Positions 17,399-25,449 of a stretch of 64,000 bases of DNA are shown in pieces (position 1 is the stretch's first letter; the number at the start of each line of letters is the position of its first letter). The stretch is from Pseudomonas sp. GM18 (GTDB lineage: Bacteria > Pseudomonadota > Gammaproteobacteria > Pseudomonadales > Pseudomonadaceae). The position numbers were made by a program, and so were the translations under genes. The stretch spans positions 1 through 64,000 of the forward strand of contig NZ_AKJT01000007.1 of the NCBI RefSeq assembly GCF_000282195.1, read 5' to 3'. The notes below the pieces were generated by a model. That model did not search any database. It was not told the DNA's origin and saw only the letters and a list, made by a program, of their open reading frames with translations.

Positions 17399-17423
17399 GG
17401 CGTGGACGCAAGACGTCCACGCC
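17399..17423 (+). terminator. Hairpin terminator after cytochrome b561
   Basis: A 10-bp perfect stem GGCGTGGACG / CGTCCACGCC with a 5-nt loop starts 8 bp after the stop codon. The T tract is short (TTCC), so termination may be partial. Confidence 0.6.
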
Positions 17424-17539
17424 TTCCTGGCTCTGACCAGAGGGGGCCCAGTCACTTGCGTACGTGGTTCTTGAAGTCTTCAGCTCTGTTGTGCTTACCT
17501 GCTACCTGTTCGGCCCAGGTCTGACGAGGTGAGCCCGCC

Positions 17540-17923
17540 ATGCTGAAATCACTCGTAGTTATCGCCGTTGGCGCGTCACTTGGTGCCTGGTTGCGCTGGC
17601 TCCTGGGCATGAAGCTAAACGCCCTGTTCCCCACGATTCCCCCGGGCACTGTGGTCGCGAACATGGTCGGGGGCTACATCATTGGCCTGGCTATCGCGTT
17701 TTTGGCCGCATCCCCCACCCTGAGTCCCGAGTGGCGCCTGCTGATCATCACGGGTTTCTGTGGCGGGCTTACCACCTTTTCTACGTTTTCGGCCGAAACG
17801 GTTGCCCTGATCCAGGAAGGCAGACTGCTCTGGGCGCTCGGCTCAATTTCATTGCACGTCGTAGGCTCGTTGGTGATGACTGCTGCCGGGCTTTTGTCCT
17901 ATCAAATCATTGGCATGCGATGA
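17540..17923 (+). CDS. crcB: Fluoride exporter CrcB/Fluc
   Basis: A 127-residue protein with four membrane helices. Fluc-family landmarks are present: '[10 protein letters not shown]' near the N-terminus, '[14 protein letters not shown]' containing the conserved pore Asn, and '[13 protein letters not shown]', the TM3 break that binds the central Na+. It forms dual-topology dimers that let F- leave the cytoplasm. The ATG follows GAGGTG. It lies just before a DUF190 gene, a common partner of crcB. I looked for a fluoride riboswitch in 17424-17539 and did not find one. Confidence 0.95.
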   Translation: MLKSLVVIAVGASLGAWLRWLLGMKLNALFPTIPPGTVVANMVGGYIIGLAIAFLAASPTLSPEWRLLIITGFCGGLTTFSTFSAETVALIQEGRLLWALGSISLHVVGSLVMTAAGLLSYQIIGMR

Positions 17924-17933
17924 GGAGATGAAA

Positions 17934-18257
17934 ATGAAAGGTTTTCTCGTGATTTTTTTTACTCAACAGAACCGTCGTTATCAGGGAAAAATGCTTGGCG
18001 AATGGATTGTCGATGTGGCCAAGGAGATGGGGCTGCGTGGTGCGACTCTCTCTACAGGTATCGAGGGTTTTGGACACACCGGTCGGCTGCACTCTTCGCA
18101 TTTTTTTGAACTCGCGGATCAGCCTACGGAGATTCGCATGGCTATCACCGAGGACGAATCCGAAAGGTTGCTCAAGAGGCTGGAGGTTGAGGAAATCTCT
18201 GTGTTTTACATAAAGACCCCAATCGAGATGGGCTTCGTCGGTAAAAAAGCCACTTAG
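17934..18257 (+). CDS. DUF190-domain protein
   Basis: A 107-residue protein matching DUF190, a PII-like small soluble family frequently encoded beside crcB. 'LVIFFTQQNRRYQGKMLGEWIV' and 'GATLSTGIEGFGHTG' are the diagnostic stretches. GAGGAG at 17922-17927 touches the first ATG (17928) but is correctly spaced from the ATG at 17934, which I therefore use. The crcB stop is 10 bp upstream, so both are read from one message. A role in fluoride tolerance is assumed from linkage; the biochemistry is unknown. Confidence 0.9.
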   Translation: MKGFLVIFFTQQNRRYQGKMLGEWIVDVAKEMGLRGATLSTGIEGFGHTGRLHSSHFFELADQPTEIRMAITEDESERLLKRLEVEEISVFYIKTPIEMGFVGKKAT

Positions 18258-18304
18258 CCTGGCCCCTCCTCGATCGCCTGTTGCCTGGCGACGTCCCATC
18301 GGGA

Positions 18305-18327
18305 ATGCGCCACCGCCGGTGGCGCAT
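18305..18327. terminator. Bidirectional hairpin between DUF190 gene and porin
   Basis: A 10-bp perfect stem ATGCGCCACC / GGTGGCGCAT with a 3-nt loop lies between the convergent DUF190 and porin genes. No T tract is present on either side. Confidence 0.55.
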
Positions 18328-18378
18328 CTGATCAAGATACCGGCAACAAACCTTTGTCGTTATGGCGCGAGCGGCGAC

Positions 18379-19716
18379 TCAGAAAGTCACCCACACGATG
18401 AACTGGAAGTAAGTGTTCGTTGATGCGCTCCCGCTCTGCAGGCCACCGTCCCCGAGCCACTTCTCCGGCTTGTAGAAGCCGACCAGCGGCGAGAGTGTGA
18501 CGTTATCCGTCACCATCCAGTCCAGAAAGAGGTCGACCTCGCGTGCGGTGAAGTCCCGCTCATGCCGACGGGAGAGCTGGTGATAGTTGAAGGCCATTGC
18601 GTTAAGGGTCAATTTCTCGGTCGGATTGACGGAGAGGAGCACGTCGTTGATCGCCATGTTCGAGGTCACTGAACCTGCGTAGTTCGCGGCGATTTCACCC
18701 TGGTATCGCTTGCGAAAACCTCCCTGGAACAGAAAGTCATAACCTTCGGAATAGCGCGAGTATCGATAGCTCACCGTCGGTTGCCATGGGGTGTCGGCGA
18801 AGGTGTAGCCCGCGTCGAAGAACATCGCCCGTTGTGACCCTGAACGTTTTTCCTGACGTGCCACCTCGAATGCAAAGTCGGCATTCTCGATCCCGGCATT
18901 GCCCTGCCCACGAATGCTGTAGATGTTCATGCCCTTGCGCTCAAGCCGATCACCAAAGGCAAATCGCTCTTCAACATCGAGGCCATGCACGTACGTCGAA
19001 CCGATTGAGCCGACGGGCGTCGTGTAGTCGAGGGTGGCGGCAGCCACTTCAGTCTTCGACTGCCCGGGGTTATCGGATTTGAGCCATATCAGGCTACCGT
19101 GAAGGCCCTGCGTACCACCCAGTTTCAAGACTGCCGTATTCCCGAACGCCAGCCGCGGGCCAAGGTAAAAGGCGCCACCACGATTGAACCGGCCATCCGT
19201 GACGCCCTCGATTGGGTTAAAGGCCTTCCCGGGGGCGAACCCGTCATCAGTGATCAGGAAGCCATCCACCGTAACGAGCTGGCGGCCAAAAGAGAAATCA
19301 ACGCCGTCCTTGCCCAGTGCAGGAATCAGATCGCCGGACTTCCAGCCCAGGTAGGCGTCTTCCACGGCCGTTCTTCTTTCATCCCCGGCAGTGAGCCCAC
19401 CCGCGTCCCCATCGCCCCATGACCCCGTGCTGATCCAGCTGAGCCCGCCATAGATCGAACCGGCATTGATCTTATCCGTCGTGCCGTTGAGACCGTACTT
19501 GGCGAAGCCTTCTTGCCACCGCATCCTGCCGGGCTCCCTCTGCGGGTCGCCGATGTAGTTCTTCTCGCTGCCGAACCAGCCGAACCCCGCCCAAAGGTCG
19601 GCGTTCAGGACAGTTCCACCCTCGTCTTCGTTATAGAGCTGGTAGGCGTGTGCCTGCGGCTCAAACGTGCAGAGTGCAACCAGTGAAAGTAATGGGGCGT
19701 AATTGGCGGTGCGCAT
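18379..19716 (-). CDS. Outer-membrane beta-barrel porin (alginate-export/OprD-like)
   Basis: A 445-residue paralogue of the porin at 5128-6453. A signal peptide ends at about 'PQAHA|YQLYNED'. 'EDAYLGWKSGDLIPALGKDG', 'SFGRQLVTVDGF' and 'VDLFLDWMVTDN' align with the first porin, and the C-terminus '...FIVWVTF' has the terminal Phe. The ATG at 19716 follows AGGAGA; a frame from 19791 adds 25 residues that spoil the signal peptide. It is divergent from the metal-related gene run starting at 19957 and shares with it a palindromic candidate operator, so it may be the outer-membrane entry for that system. The solute is unknown. Confidence 0.8.
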   Translation of the reverse strand: MRTANYAPLLSLVALCTFEPQAHAYQLYNEDEGGTVLNADLWAGFGWFGSEKNYIGDPQREPGRMRWQEGFAKYGLNGTTDKINAGSIYGGLSWISTGSWGDGDAGGLTAGDERRTAVEDAYLGWKSGDLIPALGKDGVDFSFGRQLVTVDGFLITDDGFAPGKAFNPIEGVTDGRFNRGGAFYLGPRLAFGNTAVLKLGGTQGLHGSLIWLKSDNPGQSKTEVAAATLDYTTPVGSIGSTYVHGLDVEERFAFGDRLERKGMNIYSIRGQGNAGIENADFAFEVARQEKRSGSQRAMFFDAGYTFADTPWQPTVSYRYSRYSEGYDFLFQGGFRKRYQGEIAANYAGSVTSNMAINDVLLSVNPTEKLTLNAMAFNYHQLSRRHERDFTAREVDLFLDWMVTDNVTLSPLVGFYKPEKWLGDGGLQSGSASTNTYFQFIVWVTF

Positions 19717-19766
19717 GACGTCTCTCCTGTTTTTATATTTATGAGGCGAGCCGCGAGTGTTCCGGC

Positions 19767-19791
19767 TTGGGTTGCCCGAGCGGTAACCCAA
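19767..19791. promoter_or_regulatory. Palindromic candidate operator between porin and metal cluster
   Basis: The arms TTGGGTTGCC (19767-19776) and GGTAACCCAA (19782-19791) pair at 9 of 10 positions around a 5-nt spacer. The site lies 51 bp before the porin ATG and 165 bp before the DUF6152 ATG. It does not resemble the known Zur box. Dimeric regulators of many families bind sites of this form. Confidence 0.5.
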
Positions 19792-19956
19792 ATCAGCACT
19801 TGCAAGGGGCTGACCGCCCCATCCCCCTTCGCGCGATACCTCCCCTGCTGCAAAACACCCTCAGCGCCTTCAATGGTTGCCGTTTTGGGCTACGGCCTCT
19901 GAACGCAACACCCCTATGCTGGGCCCATAAGAATCATAAGAACCGAGGCACCCGTC

Positions 19957-20349
19957 ATGACCCCTTTGTCACCCTCCCCGCTGTTACGTCAGGGGCTTTG
20001 TCTTCTGACGCTCATCGCCTGCAGTGCCCTGCCGCCTGTTGCCAGTGCCCACCATTCGTTCGCGCTTTTCGACCAGACCCAGACGATCACGATCAAGGGT
20101 GTCGTCGAGCGCTTTGCCTGGACCAATCCTCACATCACGATTTACCTCGATACACCCGGCCCGCCGGCCCAGCGATTCAAGATCGAGACGGGCAGTGTCA
20201 ACGCGTTGCAGCGCACTGGCTGGAGCGCTGACTCGATCAAGGCCGGCGAGAGCGCCGAAGTGTCCTTCAAGCCGCTGAAAAACGGTGAGCCGGGCGGGCT
20301 GCTCGTGGAAATCAAGATCGGTGACGTCGTGCTTTCGGGCGGCGGATGA
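19957..20349 (+). CDS. DUF6152-family secreted protein
   Basis: A 130-residue exported protein. The signal peptide ends in the AxA site ALA-SER-ALA at 29-31, so the mature protein would begin His-His-Ser-Phe. The rest ('TITIKGVVERFAWTNPHITIYLDT', then 'GWSADSIKAGESAEVSFKPLKNGEPGG') is the compact beta domain of DUF6152. The function of the family is not known to me. An exposed N-terminal His-His with further His (NPH) is compatible with periplasmic metal binding. It is first in the run that leads to the Zn/Mn-type ABC genes; GAGG precedes the ATG. Confidence 0.82.
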   Translation: MTPLSPSPLLRQGLCLLTLIACSALPPVASAHHSFALFDQTQTITIKGVVERFAWTNPHITIYLDTPGPPAQRFKIETGSVNALQRTGWSADSIKAGESAEVSFKPLKNGEPGGLLVEIKIGDVVLSGGG

Positions 20350-20413
20350 GAGACGTCCCTCCCCGCCTTCATGACGACCGAACTGAACAGACCAGCAGCG
20401 TGGAGACGTTTCA

Positions 20414-21187
20414 ATGAAACCGACACGAATCTTGAACACGGCAGTGATCTTCCTGGGCGTCGTCCTCGTCGCCGGGATGTGCAACGCGACACCTTCGAAA
20501 CCCCAAAACGACAAACACAGCGTGGGCACACGCCCCGACATCAGCGGCACCTGGGAAAGAACCCCGGACGACTGGTTCGGTGAGAACCCGGACGATCCGG
20601 TGCACCCCGGCGGACCGATGGACCTGAAGGCGCCCTATGCCGACGAATACGCCGCGCTGAAGAAGAGACAAGCCGTGGCGAACGAGGCCGGAACACCGTT
20701 GGCCACAACGAGCTCCAGATGCCTGCCCGAGGGAATGCCAACATTGATGGCGGCGCTCTTCCCGATCCAGATCATTCACGACGACAAGCAAGTGATCGTC
20801 CTCGGCGAGTATCTCCAGCAGGTACGCCGAATTCTCTTGAACGAAGCGATGCCTGCGAAAGAGAAGCTGGACCCTAAATATCAAGGCCATTCGCGCGGTC
20901 ACTGGGAAGGCGACACGCTCGTCGTGGAGACACAACGCGTACGAACGGACGTGAGCTTCTACGACGTTCCGCACGGCAAGGATATGAAGATCACCGAACG
21001 CATCAGGCTACGGGGGCCGGATCACTTGGAGAACCAGGTCGTGATCGAGGATCCGCAGGTGCTCAACACCCCATATCGCTTCACGTTCGACTACAAGCGA
21101 TCCAACTACGCCATTCAAGAGTACGTCTGCGAGAACAACCAGATCGTGATCGACAGCGAGGGCAAGGCATCCCTCAGCCGCGAGTGA
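20414..21187 (+). CDS. Secreted protein of unknown function with WEGDTLVV motif
   Basis: A 257-residue protein with an N-terminal signal or anchor ('ILNTAVIFLGVVLVAGMCNA'), possibly a lipoprotein because a Cys sits at 23, although the context is not a clean lipobox. The mature part has 'RPDISGTWER', 'CLPEGMPTLM', 'GHSRGHWEGDTLVVETQRV' and 'ITERIRLRG'. I recognise these landmarks from uncharacterised secreted proteins often encoded beside DUF6152 genes. It begins 64 bp after the DUF6152 stop. No catalytic motif is evident and no function is proposed. Confidence 0.75.
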   Translation: MKPTRILNTAVIFLGVVLVAGMCNATPSKPQNDKHSVGTRPDISGTWERTPDDWFGENPDDPVHPGGPMDLKAPYADEYAALKKRQAVANEAGTPLATTSSRCLPEGMPTLMAALFPIQIIHDDKQVIVLGEYLQQVRRILLNEAMPAKEKLDPKYQGHSRGHWEGDTLVVETQRVRTDVSFYDVPHGKDMKITERIRLRGPDHLENQVVIEDPQVLNTPYRFTFDYKRSNYAIQEYVCENNQIVIDSEGKASLSRE

Positions 21188-21220
21188 AGCCCCCATCAAT
21201 AATCACCAGGAGGTGACCGG

Positions 21221-22729
21221 ATGGAACGACTGACAACAATCAGCATCCTGCGGCCGACGCTGCAAAGCGCCCTGCTGTTGCTGATCCTCACGTCAAACAC
21301 GTTCGCAGAGGTGCCGCGCATGCCCACGGCCATCGCGGTGCCGCCCTCCGGCAAGCCTCCGCTTTCTTCGGCGAAACGCCCGGGCACCGAATACAGCGAC
21401 CTGGACAAGTACGGCTACGTCGAGGAGGAGTTTTACCTGCAAGGCGTCGCCCCGGCCATCACCGCCTCGGGCAAAAACCTCTTCGAGGCGCCTTACACCA
21501 CCCGCATTCTGGTGCGTAAACCCGCAGACCCCGCGCGCTTCAATGGCACGGTCGTGATCGAGCCGTTCAGCTGGTTCGGCGAGCGCGGCGCGGGGTGGAT
21601 CCTGACCCGCGACTACTTGCTGCGTCGCGGCTACGCGTACGTCGGGTACACGCTGAATGTGAACAAGCCGCCAGTCGATCCCAAGTTCATCTCAGACACC
21701 CCGGCTGCCCAGGCCGAGCAGATCGCTCAGTACGGACGGATCGTGAACTTCGAGTTCATGCGCCGCTTCGACTTTGCACGCTACGCGCCGCTGGGCACCT
21801 ATTACGACCCGGAACACTTCACACGTGGTGAAGCTCCCGATCCGTTCGCGCCACAATCCCAGGGCATCGCGGCGCAACTGGCGTTGCTGCTTAAAACCAA
21901 TGCAGCGCAAAGCCCGTTGGCAGGTCTCGACGTCCAACGCGTCTACGTCAATAGCTGGGCCGTGACCGCGCAAGTCTGGATGGACTACCTCGACCAGGGC
22001 CGGCACCAGCAATGGCGCATGCCCGACGCAAGGCCGCTGATCGATGCCTACATGACCGGCCGCATGGCCTACGGAGAAGTGGGCGGCGACGTCATCCGGC
22101 TGCCGCGCCAGACGCCCGACGGCGTGCCGTTCGTGACCGTCTACAGCCAGTCCGAACTGATGCACGACGTGATCGAAGGCATCAACCTGCCGCCAGACAC
22201 CGACAGCCCGCAGATTCGCTACTACGAAGTGACCGGCATGCCGCACCTGCGGCTGGCCGACCTCGGTACGGAGCATACCGAACAGCTCGCTGCCGACATC
22301 GGCAAGGGCGACGACCCACGGTGCCGGACGCTGTACGACGAACCGGCGGAGCTGGTCGTCTCGGCGCTCCTGGATCGCATGGACCAATGGGTACGCGAGG
22401 GCAAACCCATGCCGAAGGCCCCGCGGGTCGCCCGCGAGGGCAAAGCCGCCGCGCGCGACCCCGCTACCGGCAACCTGCAAGGGGGCGTACGCCCGCCGTG
22501 GATCCAGGTGCCCAGTGCGACCTACCTCACTGATCAGGAGACCGGTTGCGGCCTGATCTACGACACCAAGGTGCCTTACTCCAAGGACGTGCTTGGCCAG
22601 CGCTACGGGAGCTTCAGCAACTACGAACAGAGATTCGAAGACGCCAAAGCCCTTTCGATCAAGGAAGGGTACCTACTGCCAGAAGATGCCGCGGGCCTGC
22701 GTTCGATCGCAGCACCTCAAGACTTCTAA
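21221..22729 (+). CDS. Secreted alpha/beta-hydrolase-domain protein with atypical nucleophile region
   Basis: A 502-residue exported protein (signal peptide to about 'NTFA|EVPRM') of the alpha/beta hydrolase-domain family found beside DUF6152/DUF6644 genes. 'YTTRILVRKPADPARFNGTVVIE' and 'TRDYLLRRGYAYVGYT' are the opening strands. The strand-helix turn that normally carries G-x-S-x-S reads N-S-W-A-V-T-A (244-250), so the usual nucleophile Ser seems to be Ala, although a neighbouring Ser or Thr could serve. A perfect AGGAGGTGA precedes the ATG. The late 'YYEVTGMPHLRLAD' supplies the expected His. It may be a pseudoenzyme or a binding protein. Confidence 0.78.
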   Translation: MERLTTISILRPTLQSALLLLILTSNTFAEVPRMPTAIAVPPSGKPPLSSAKRPGTEYSDLDKYGYVEEEFYLQGVAPAITASGKNLFEAPYTTRILVRKPADPARFNGTVVIEPFSWFGERGAGWILTRDYLLRRGYAYVGYTLNVNKPPVDPKFISDTPAAQAEQIAQYGRIVNFEFMRRFDFARYAPLGTYYDPEHFTRGEAPDPFAPQSQGIAAQLALLLKTNAAQSPLAGLDVQRVYVNSWAVTAQVWMDYLDQGRHQQWRMPDARPLIDAYMTGRMAYGEVGGDVIRLPRQTPDGVPFVTVYSQSELMHDVIEGINLPPDTDSPQIRYYEVTGMPHLRLADLGTEHTEQLAADIGKGDDPRCRTLYDEPAELVVSALLDRMDQWVREGKPMPKAPRVAREGKAAARDPATGNLQGGVRPPWIQVPSATYLTDQETGCGLIYDTKVPYSKDVLGQRYGSFSNYEQRFEDAKALSIKEGYLLPEDAAGLRSIAAPQDF

Positions 22730-22750
22730 CCCAATGTGGAAGAACAGCAG

Positions 22751-23239
22751 ATGTCATCATCACTCGTCATTGCCTGGATCTATGCGTCACCGTTGAGCAC
22801 AACCTTCAGGGACATACTCTGGATCATACCCAGCGTCCAGAGCATTCATATCATGGCCATCACCGTGCTCTTCGGCTCGGCGGTGATCTCCGATCTTCGG
22901 CTGGCGGGTGTGCTCGCCACGGACGAGCCCTTGCGTGGCGTCGTTCGCCGGTACTACCCGTGGATGCGCAATGCGCTCCTCGTCCTGCTCTTCACGGGGT
23001 TGATCATGATCATCGCCGAGCCTGATCGCGTACTCGTCAACTCGACCTTCTGGCTGAAGATGGCCCTGGTCGTGAGTGCGTTCACCCTGACCTTGCTTTT
23101 ACGGCGCCCCCTTCTGCGCCCTGCCGACGATGCACAACGTGATGGCAAGCCCCCTCTTGTCAAGGCGCTAGCCTGGCTGTCGATCGGCTTGTGGTGCGTC
23201 GTCATCATCTGTGGTCGCTGGATCGCCTACGCGATCTAA
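22751..23239 (+). CDS. DUF6644-family membrane protein (copy 1)
   Basis: A 162-residue inner-membrane protein with four predicted helices. Landmarks are 'PSVQSIHIMAITVLFGSAVISDLRL', 'YYPWMRNALLVLLFTGLIM', 'FWLKMALV' and the C-terminal 'CGRWIAYAI'. The second copy follows directly and aligns at the same landmarks (VHVIGIALVFG, AVVDLRL, CKMGLL, GRWIAFL). Conserved His in the first helix pair suggests haem or metal contact. The ATG at 22751 is preferred over an in-frame GTG at 22736 because GGAAGA is correctly spaced. Confidence 0.75.
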   Translation: MSSSLVIAWIYASPLSTTFRDILWIIPSVQSIHIMAITVLFGSAVISDLRLAGVLATDEPLRGVVRRYYPWMRNALLVLLFTGLIMIIAEPDRVLVNSTFWLKMALVVSAFTLTLLLRRPLLRPADDAQRDGKPPLVKALAWLSIGLWCVVIICGRWIAYAI

Positions 23240-23271
23240 GCGTTTTCAACGAAAGCTCTGAGGTATTCGCC

Positions 23272-23760
23272 ATGGACATTCAACCAACACTGCAAGCCCT
23301 CCAGGACACCTCTGTCGCCACCTTCATCCGAGAGTCGGGCTCGGCCTTTCCAGCCCTTGAGTCGGTGCATGTGATCGGCATCGCCCTGGTGTTCGGGACC
23401 ATCGCCGTCGTGGATCTGCGGCTGCTTGGCGTTGCCTCCCATCGCCGCAGCGCGCTACGGCTGATACAAGATTTGCTGCCGTTCACCTGGGTCGCTTTCG
23501 TGGTTTGCGTGATCACCGGCCTGCTCATGTTCGCCGCCAATGCCACGACCTATGCCGAGAACACCGCGTTCTTGTGCAAGATGGGCCTGTTAATGCTGGC
23601 GGGGCTCAACATGGGGATATTCCACCTGGGCGTCTTTCGCCGCATTGCCGAATGGGACACGACGCTACCGCCTCCCGGCCAGGCGCGTGTCGCGGGGTTC
23701 AGTTCGTTGGCATTGTGGGCGGGCGTGGTATTCCTCGGCCGCTGGATCGCGTTTCTCTGA
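23272..23760 (+). CDS. DUF6644-family membrane protein (copy 2)
   Basis: A 162-residue paralogue of the preceding gene, the same length to the residue, with four helices and the shared 'ESVHVIGIALVFGTIAVVDLRLLG' and 'LGRWIAFL' ends. Tandem copies suggest a heterodimer. The ATG follows GAGGT. The stop overlaps the start of the DUF6162 gene by one base (TGATG), evidence of translational coupling to the metal ABC operon. Confidence 0.75.
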   Translation: MDIQPTLQALQDTSVATFIRESGSAFPALESVHVIGIALVFGTIAVVDLRLLGVASHRRSALRLIQDLLPFTWVAFVVCVITGLLMFAANATTYAENTAFLCKMGLLMLAGLNMGIFHLGVFRRIAEWDTTLPPPGQARVAGFSSLALWAGVVFLGRWIAFL

Positions 23761-24497
23761 TGGCTCGCCTATCGCCACGTTGGCATCACGCAAACAGCGC
23801 AATCAAGGTTGTGCGCCCGGTCTCTGGCCGATGGGAATCGCTGGCACTGCTGCTTGCGGCCCTGGCAGTCATTGCCAGCGTGGCGGGTTATATGATGCTG
23901 CGACCGCAGAAAGCCGGCCCACCGACACCCTTGAGCTGGCAGGTGCGTTCCTTCGATGGCCTGGGTGCGGTCGATCAGGCCATTCACAGCGCGCTGCTGC
24001 CTGCCGGCGAAGAAATCATCTGGTTCAACAACGATACCGGCGGCTGGATCACGCTGGAGCATGCCCAGAAGATTTTGCTGCCGCCCTTCTACCGTGACGC
24101 CTTCTGGAAGACCAATGGCGAGGTGCACTGGCAATTGATTCTGCCCGGCACCCACCAGCCCCATGCCGCTTCCGGCGACCAGCACGTCGACGCGCCTGTC
24201 ACCCCGCCGGACCAGACCGCCAACAAGGTGTCGCAAGCCACCCAGGGCCAGGGCGCTACGGTCTATTACGGCTCCGCCGGCCGCGCGCCGGGCCAGAGCG
24301 CCTACCTGCTCGTCATCGGTCACGCGCATGCCGGTGTCATGTGGGCCAACCAGGCGACGATCTGGGTCCACCGCGACCCGAACGCGCCCTACCCTGGCAT
24401 CGTCAAGCCCGAATCGCTGGTCGGCGATGGCTGGCGCCAGGTCATCCCTTACAACGGTGCCAGCGAAGTCGAACGCGTAAAAGGAACTCAGCCATGA
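23760..24497 (+). CDS. DUF6162-family membrane-anchored periplasmic protein
   Basis: A 245-residue protein with one N-terminal membrane anchor ('LALLLAALAVIASVAGYMML', about 32-51) and a periplasmic domain that is rich in His ('GTHQPHAASGDQHVDAP', 'GHAHAGVMWANQATIWVHRDP'), consistent with metal capture. Its start overlaps the DUF6644 stop (TGATG) and its stop overlaps the binding-protein start (ATGA). DUF6162 genes are known to me as companions of Zn/Mn-type ABC importers; the molecular role is unproven. The reading frame continues upstream inside the DUF6644 gene, but that part is out of family. Confidence 0.75.
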   Translation: MARLSPRWHHANSAIKVVRPVSGRWESLALLLAALAVIASVAGYMMLRPQKAGPPTPLSWQVRSFDGLGAVDQAIHSALLPAGEEIIWFNNDTGGWITLEHAQKILLPPFYRDAFWKTNGEVHWQLILPGTHQPHAASGDQHVDAPVTPPDQTANKVSQATQGQGATVYYGSAGRAPGQSAYLLVIGHAHAGVMWANQATIWVHRDPNAPYPGIVKPESLVGDGWRQVIPYNGASEVERVKGTQP

Positions 24498-25426
24498 CCG
24501 TTTCTACGAAACACCGCGCACTGTGGCGCCGATGCATCGCGCTATTGCTGCTGATACCCGCCATCGCACTCGCCAGCCCGGCTCCCTCTTCGGGCAAGAA
24601 GCTCAAAATCGGCGTCACACTGCACCCCTACTACAGCTTCGTGGCAAATATCGTTGGAGATCGGGCGGAGGTCGTTGCGCTCATCCCGGCGCAGGCGAAT
24701 CCGCACAACTACCAGCCGCAGCCCGATGACATCAGCCGCGCGATGAATATCGATGTTCTGGTCGTCAACGGCATCGGACACGATGAATGGGCCTTCCAGA
24801 TCATCAAGGCCGCCGGCCGCGGGGCGACCCTGCCGATTATCCAGGCCAATGCCTCGGTTGCCCTCATTCCCATCGGCGGCGACCAGGGCGGCGCCAAGGT
24901 GGTCAATCCGCATACCTTCGTCTCCACCACGGCGGCGATACAACAGGTCTTCGAAATCACTCGCCGGTTGGGTGAGCTGGACCCGGACAACGCTGCGGCG
25001 TATCGACAAAACGCCCTGGCCTATGCCGCGCGGATCCGGGAACTACGGGCCCGCTTCATGACCCGCTTCGCCGAGCTGGATCTGTCTTCGTTCCGGTGCG
25101 CGACAACGCATGCCGGCTACGACTACCTGATGCAGGAGTTCGGCCTGTTCGTGAGTGCCGTCATTGAGCCGCGTCACGGCGTCGCGCCGACTGCGCGCCA
25201 GTTGGCCAACACCATCGACGCGATCAAGAAGGCCAATGTACGTGTGCTGTTCGCCGAGAAGAACTTCTCCATCGACCTGGCCAAGCCTATCGAGGCTGCC
25301 ACCGGCGTGAAGGTATTCGCGCTGTCTCACATCACTGGCAATACCTACAGCCCGGACGAATTCGAGGTGGCAATGCGCGAAAACCTCGAGACCTTGGCCG
25401 AAGCCGTTGAGTTTACCCAGCGATGA
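24494..25426 (+). CDS. Zn/Mn-type ABC transporter substrate-binding protein (TroA/ZnuA family)
   Basis: A 310-residue cluster A-I periplasmic binding protein with a signal peptide (cleavage near ALA|SPAP). The metal site is visible: His71 in NPHNYQP, His140 in NPHTF, His206 in THAGYDY and an acidic ligand at Glu255 (FAEKNFS). The His-rich loop of classical ZnuA is missing, so the metal could be Zn, Mn or another divalent ion. Its start overlaps the DUF6162 stop and the next frame begins at its own stop. Expected cognates are the permease and the defective ATPase downstream. Confidence 0.92.
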   Translation: MTVSTKHRALWRRCIALLLLIPAIALASPAPSSGKKLKIGVTLHPYYSFVANIVGDRAEVVALIPAQANPHNYQPQPDDISRAMNIDVLVVNGIGHDEWAFQIIKAAGRGATLPIIQANASVALIPIGGDQGGAKVVNPHTFVSTTAAIQQVFEITRRLGELDPDNAAAYRQNALAYAARIRELRARFMTRFAELDLSSFRCATTHAGYDYLMQEFGLFVSAVIEPRHGVAPTARQLANTIDAIKKANVRVLFAEKNFSIDLAKPIEAATGVKVFALSHITGNTYSPDEFEVAMRENLETLAEAVEFTQR

Positions 25427-25449
25427 AAGCGATGAAGGAGGAACCAGCG

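Noticed and set aside
17424..17539. Possible fluoride riboswitch before crcB, suggested by GATGAGG at 17394-17400.
   Set aside because: The GATGAGG runs into the perfect cytochrome b561 terminator stem and the conserved pseudoknot partners and 3' stretch are absent.
23505..24497. A frameshifted or fused gene from inside the DUF6644 copy to DUF6162.
   Set aside because: The open frame before 23760 is out of family. DUF6162 starts naturally at the TGATG overlap and both proteins have normal lengths.
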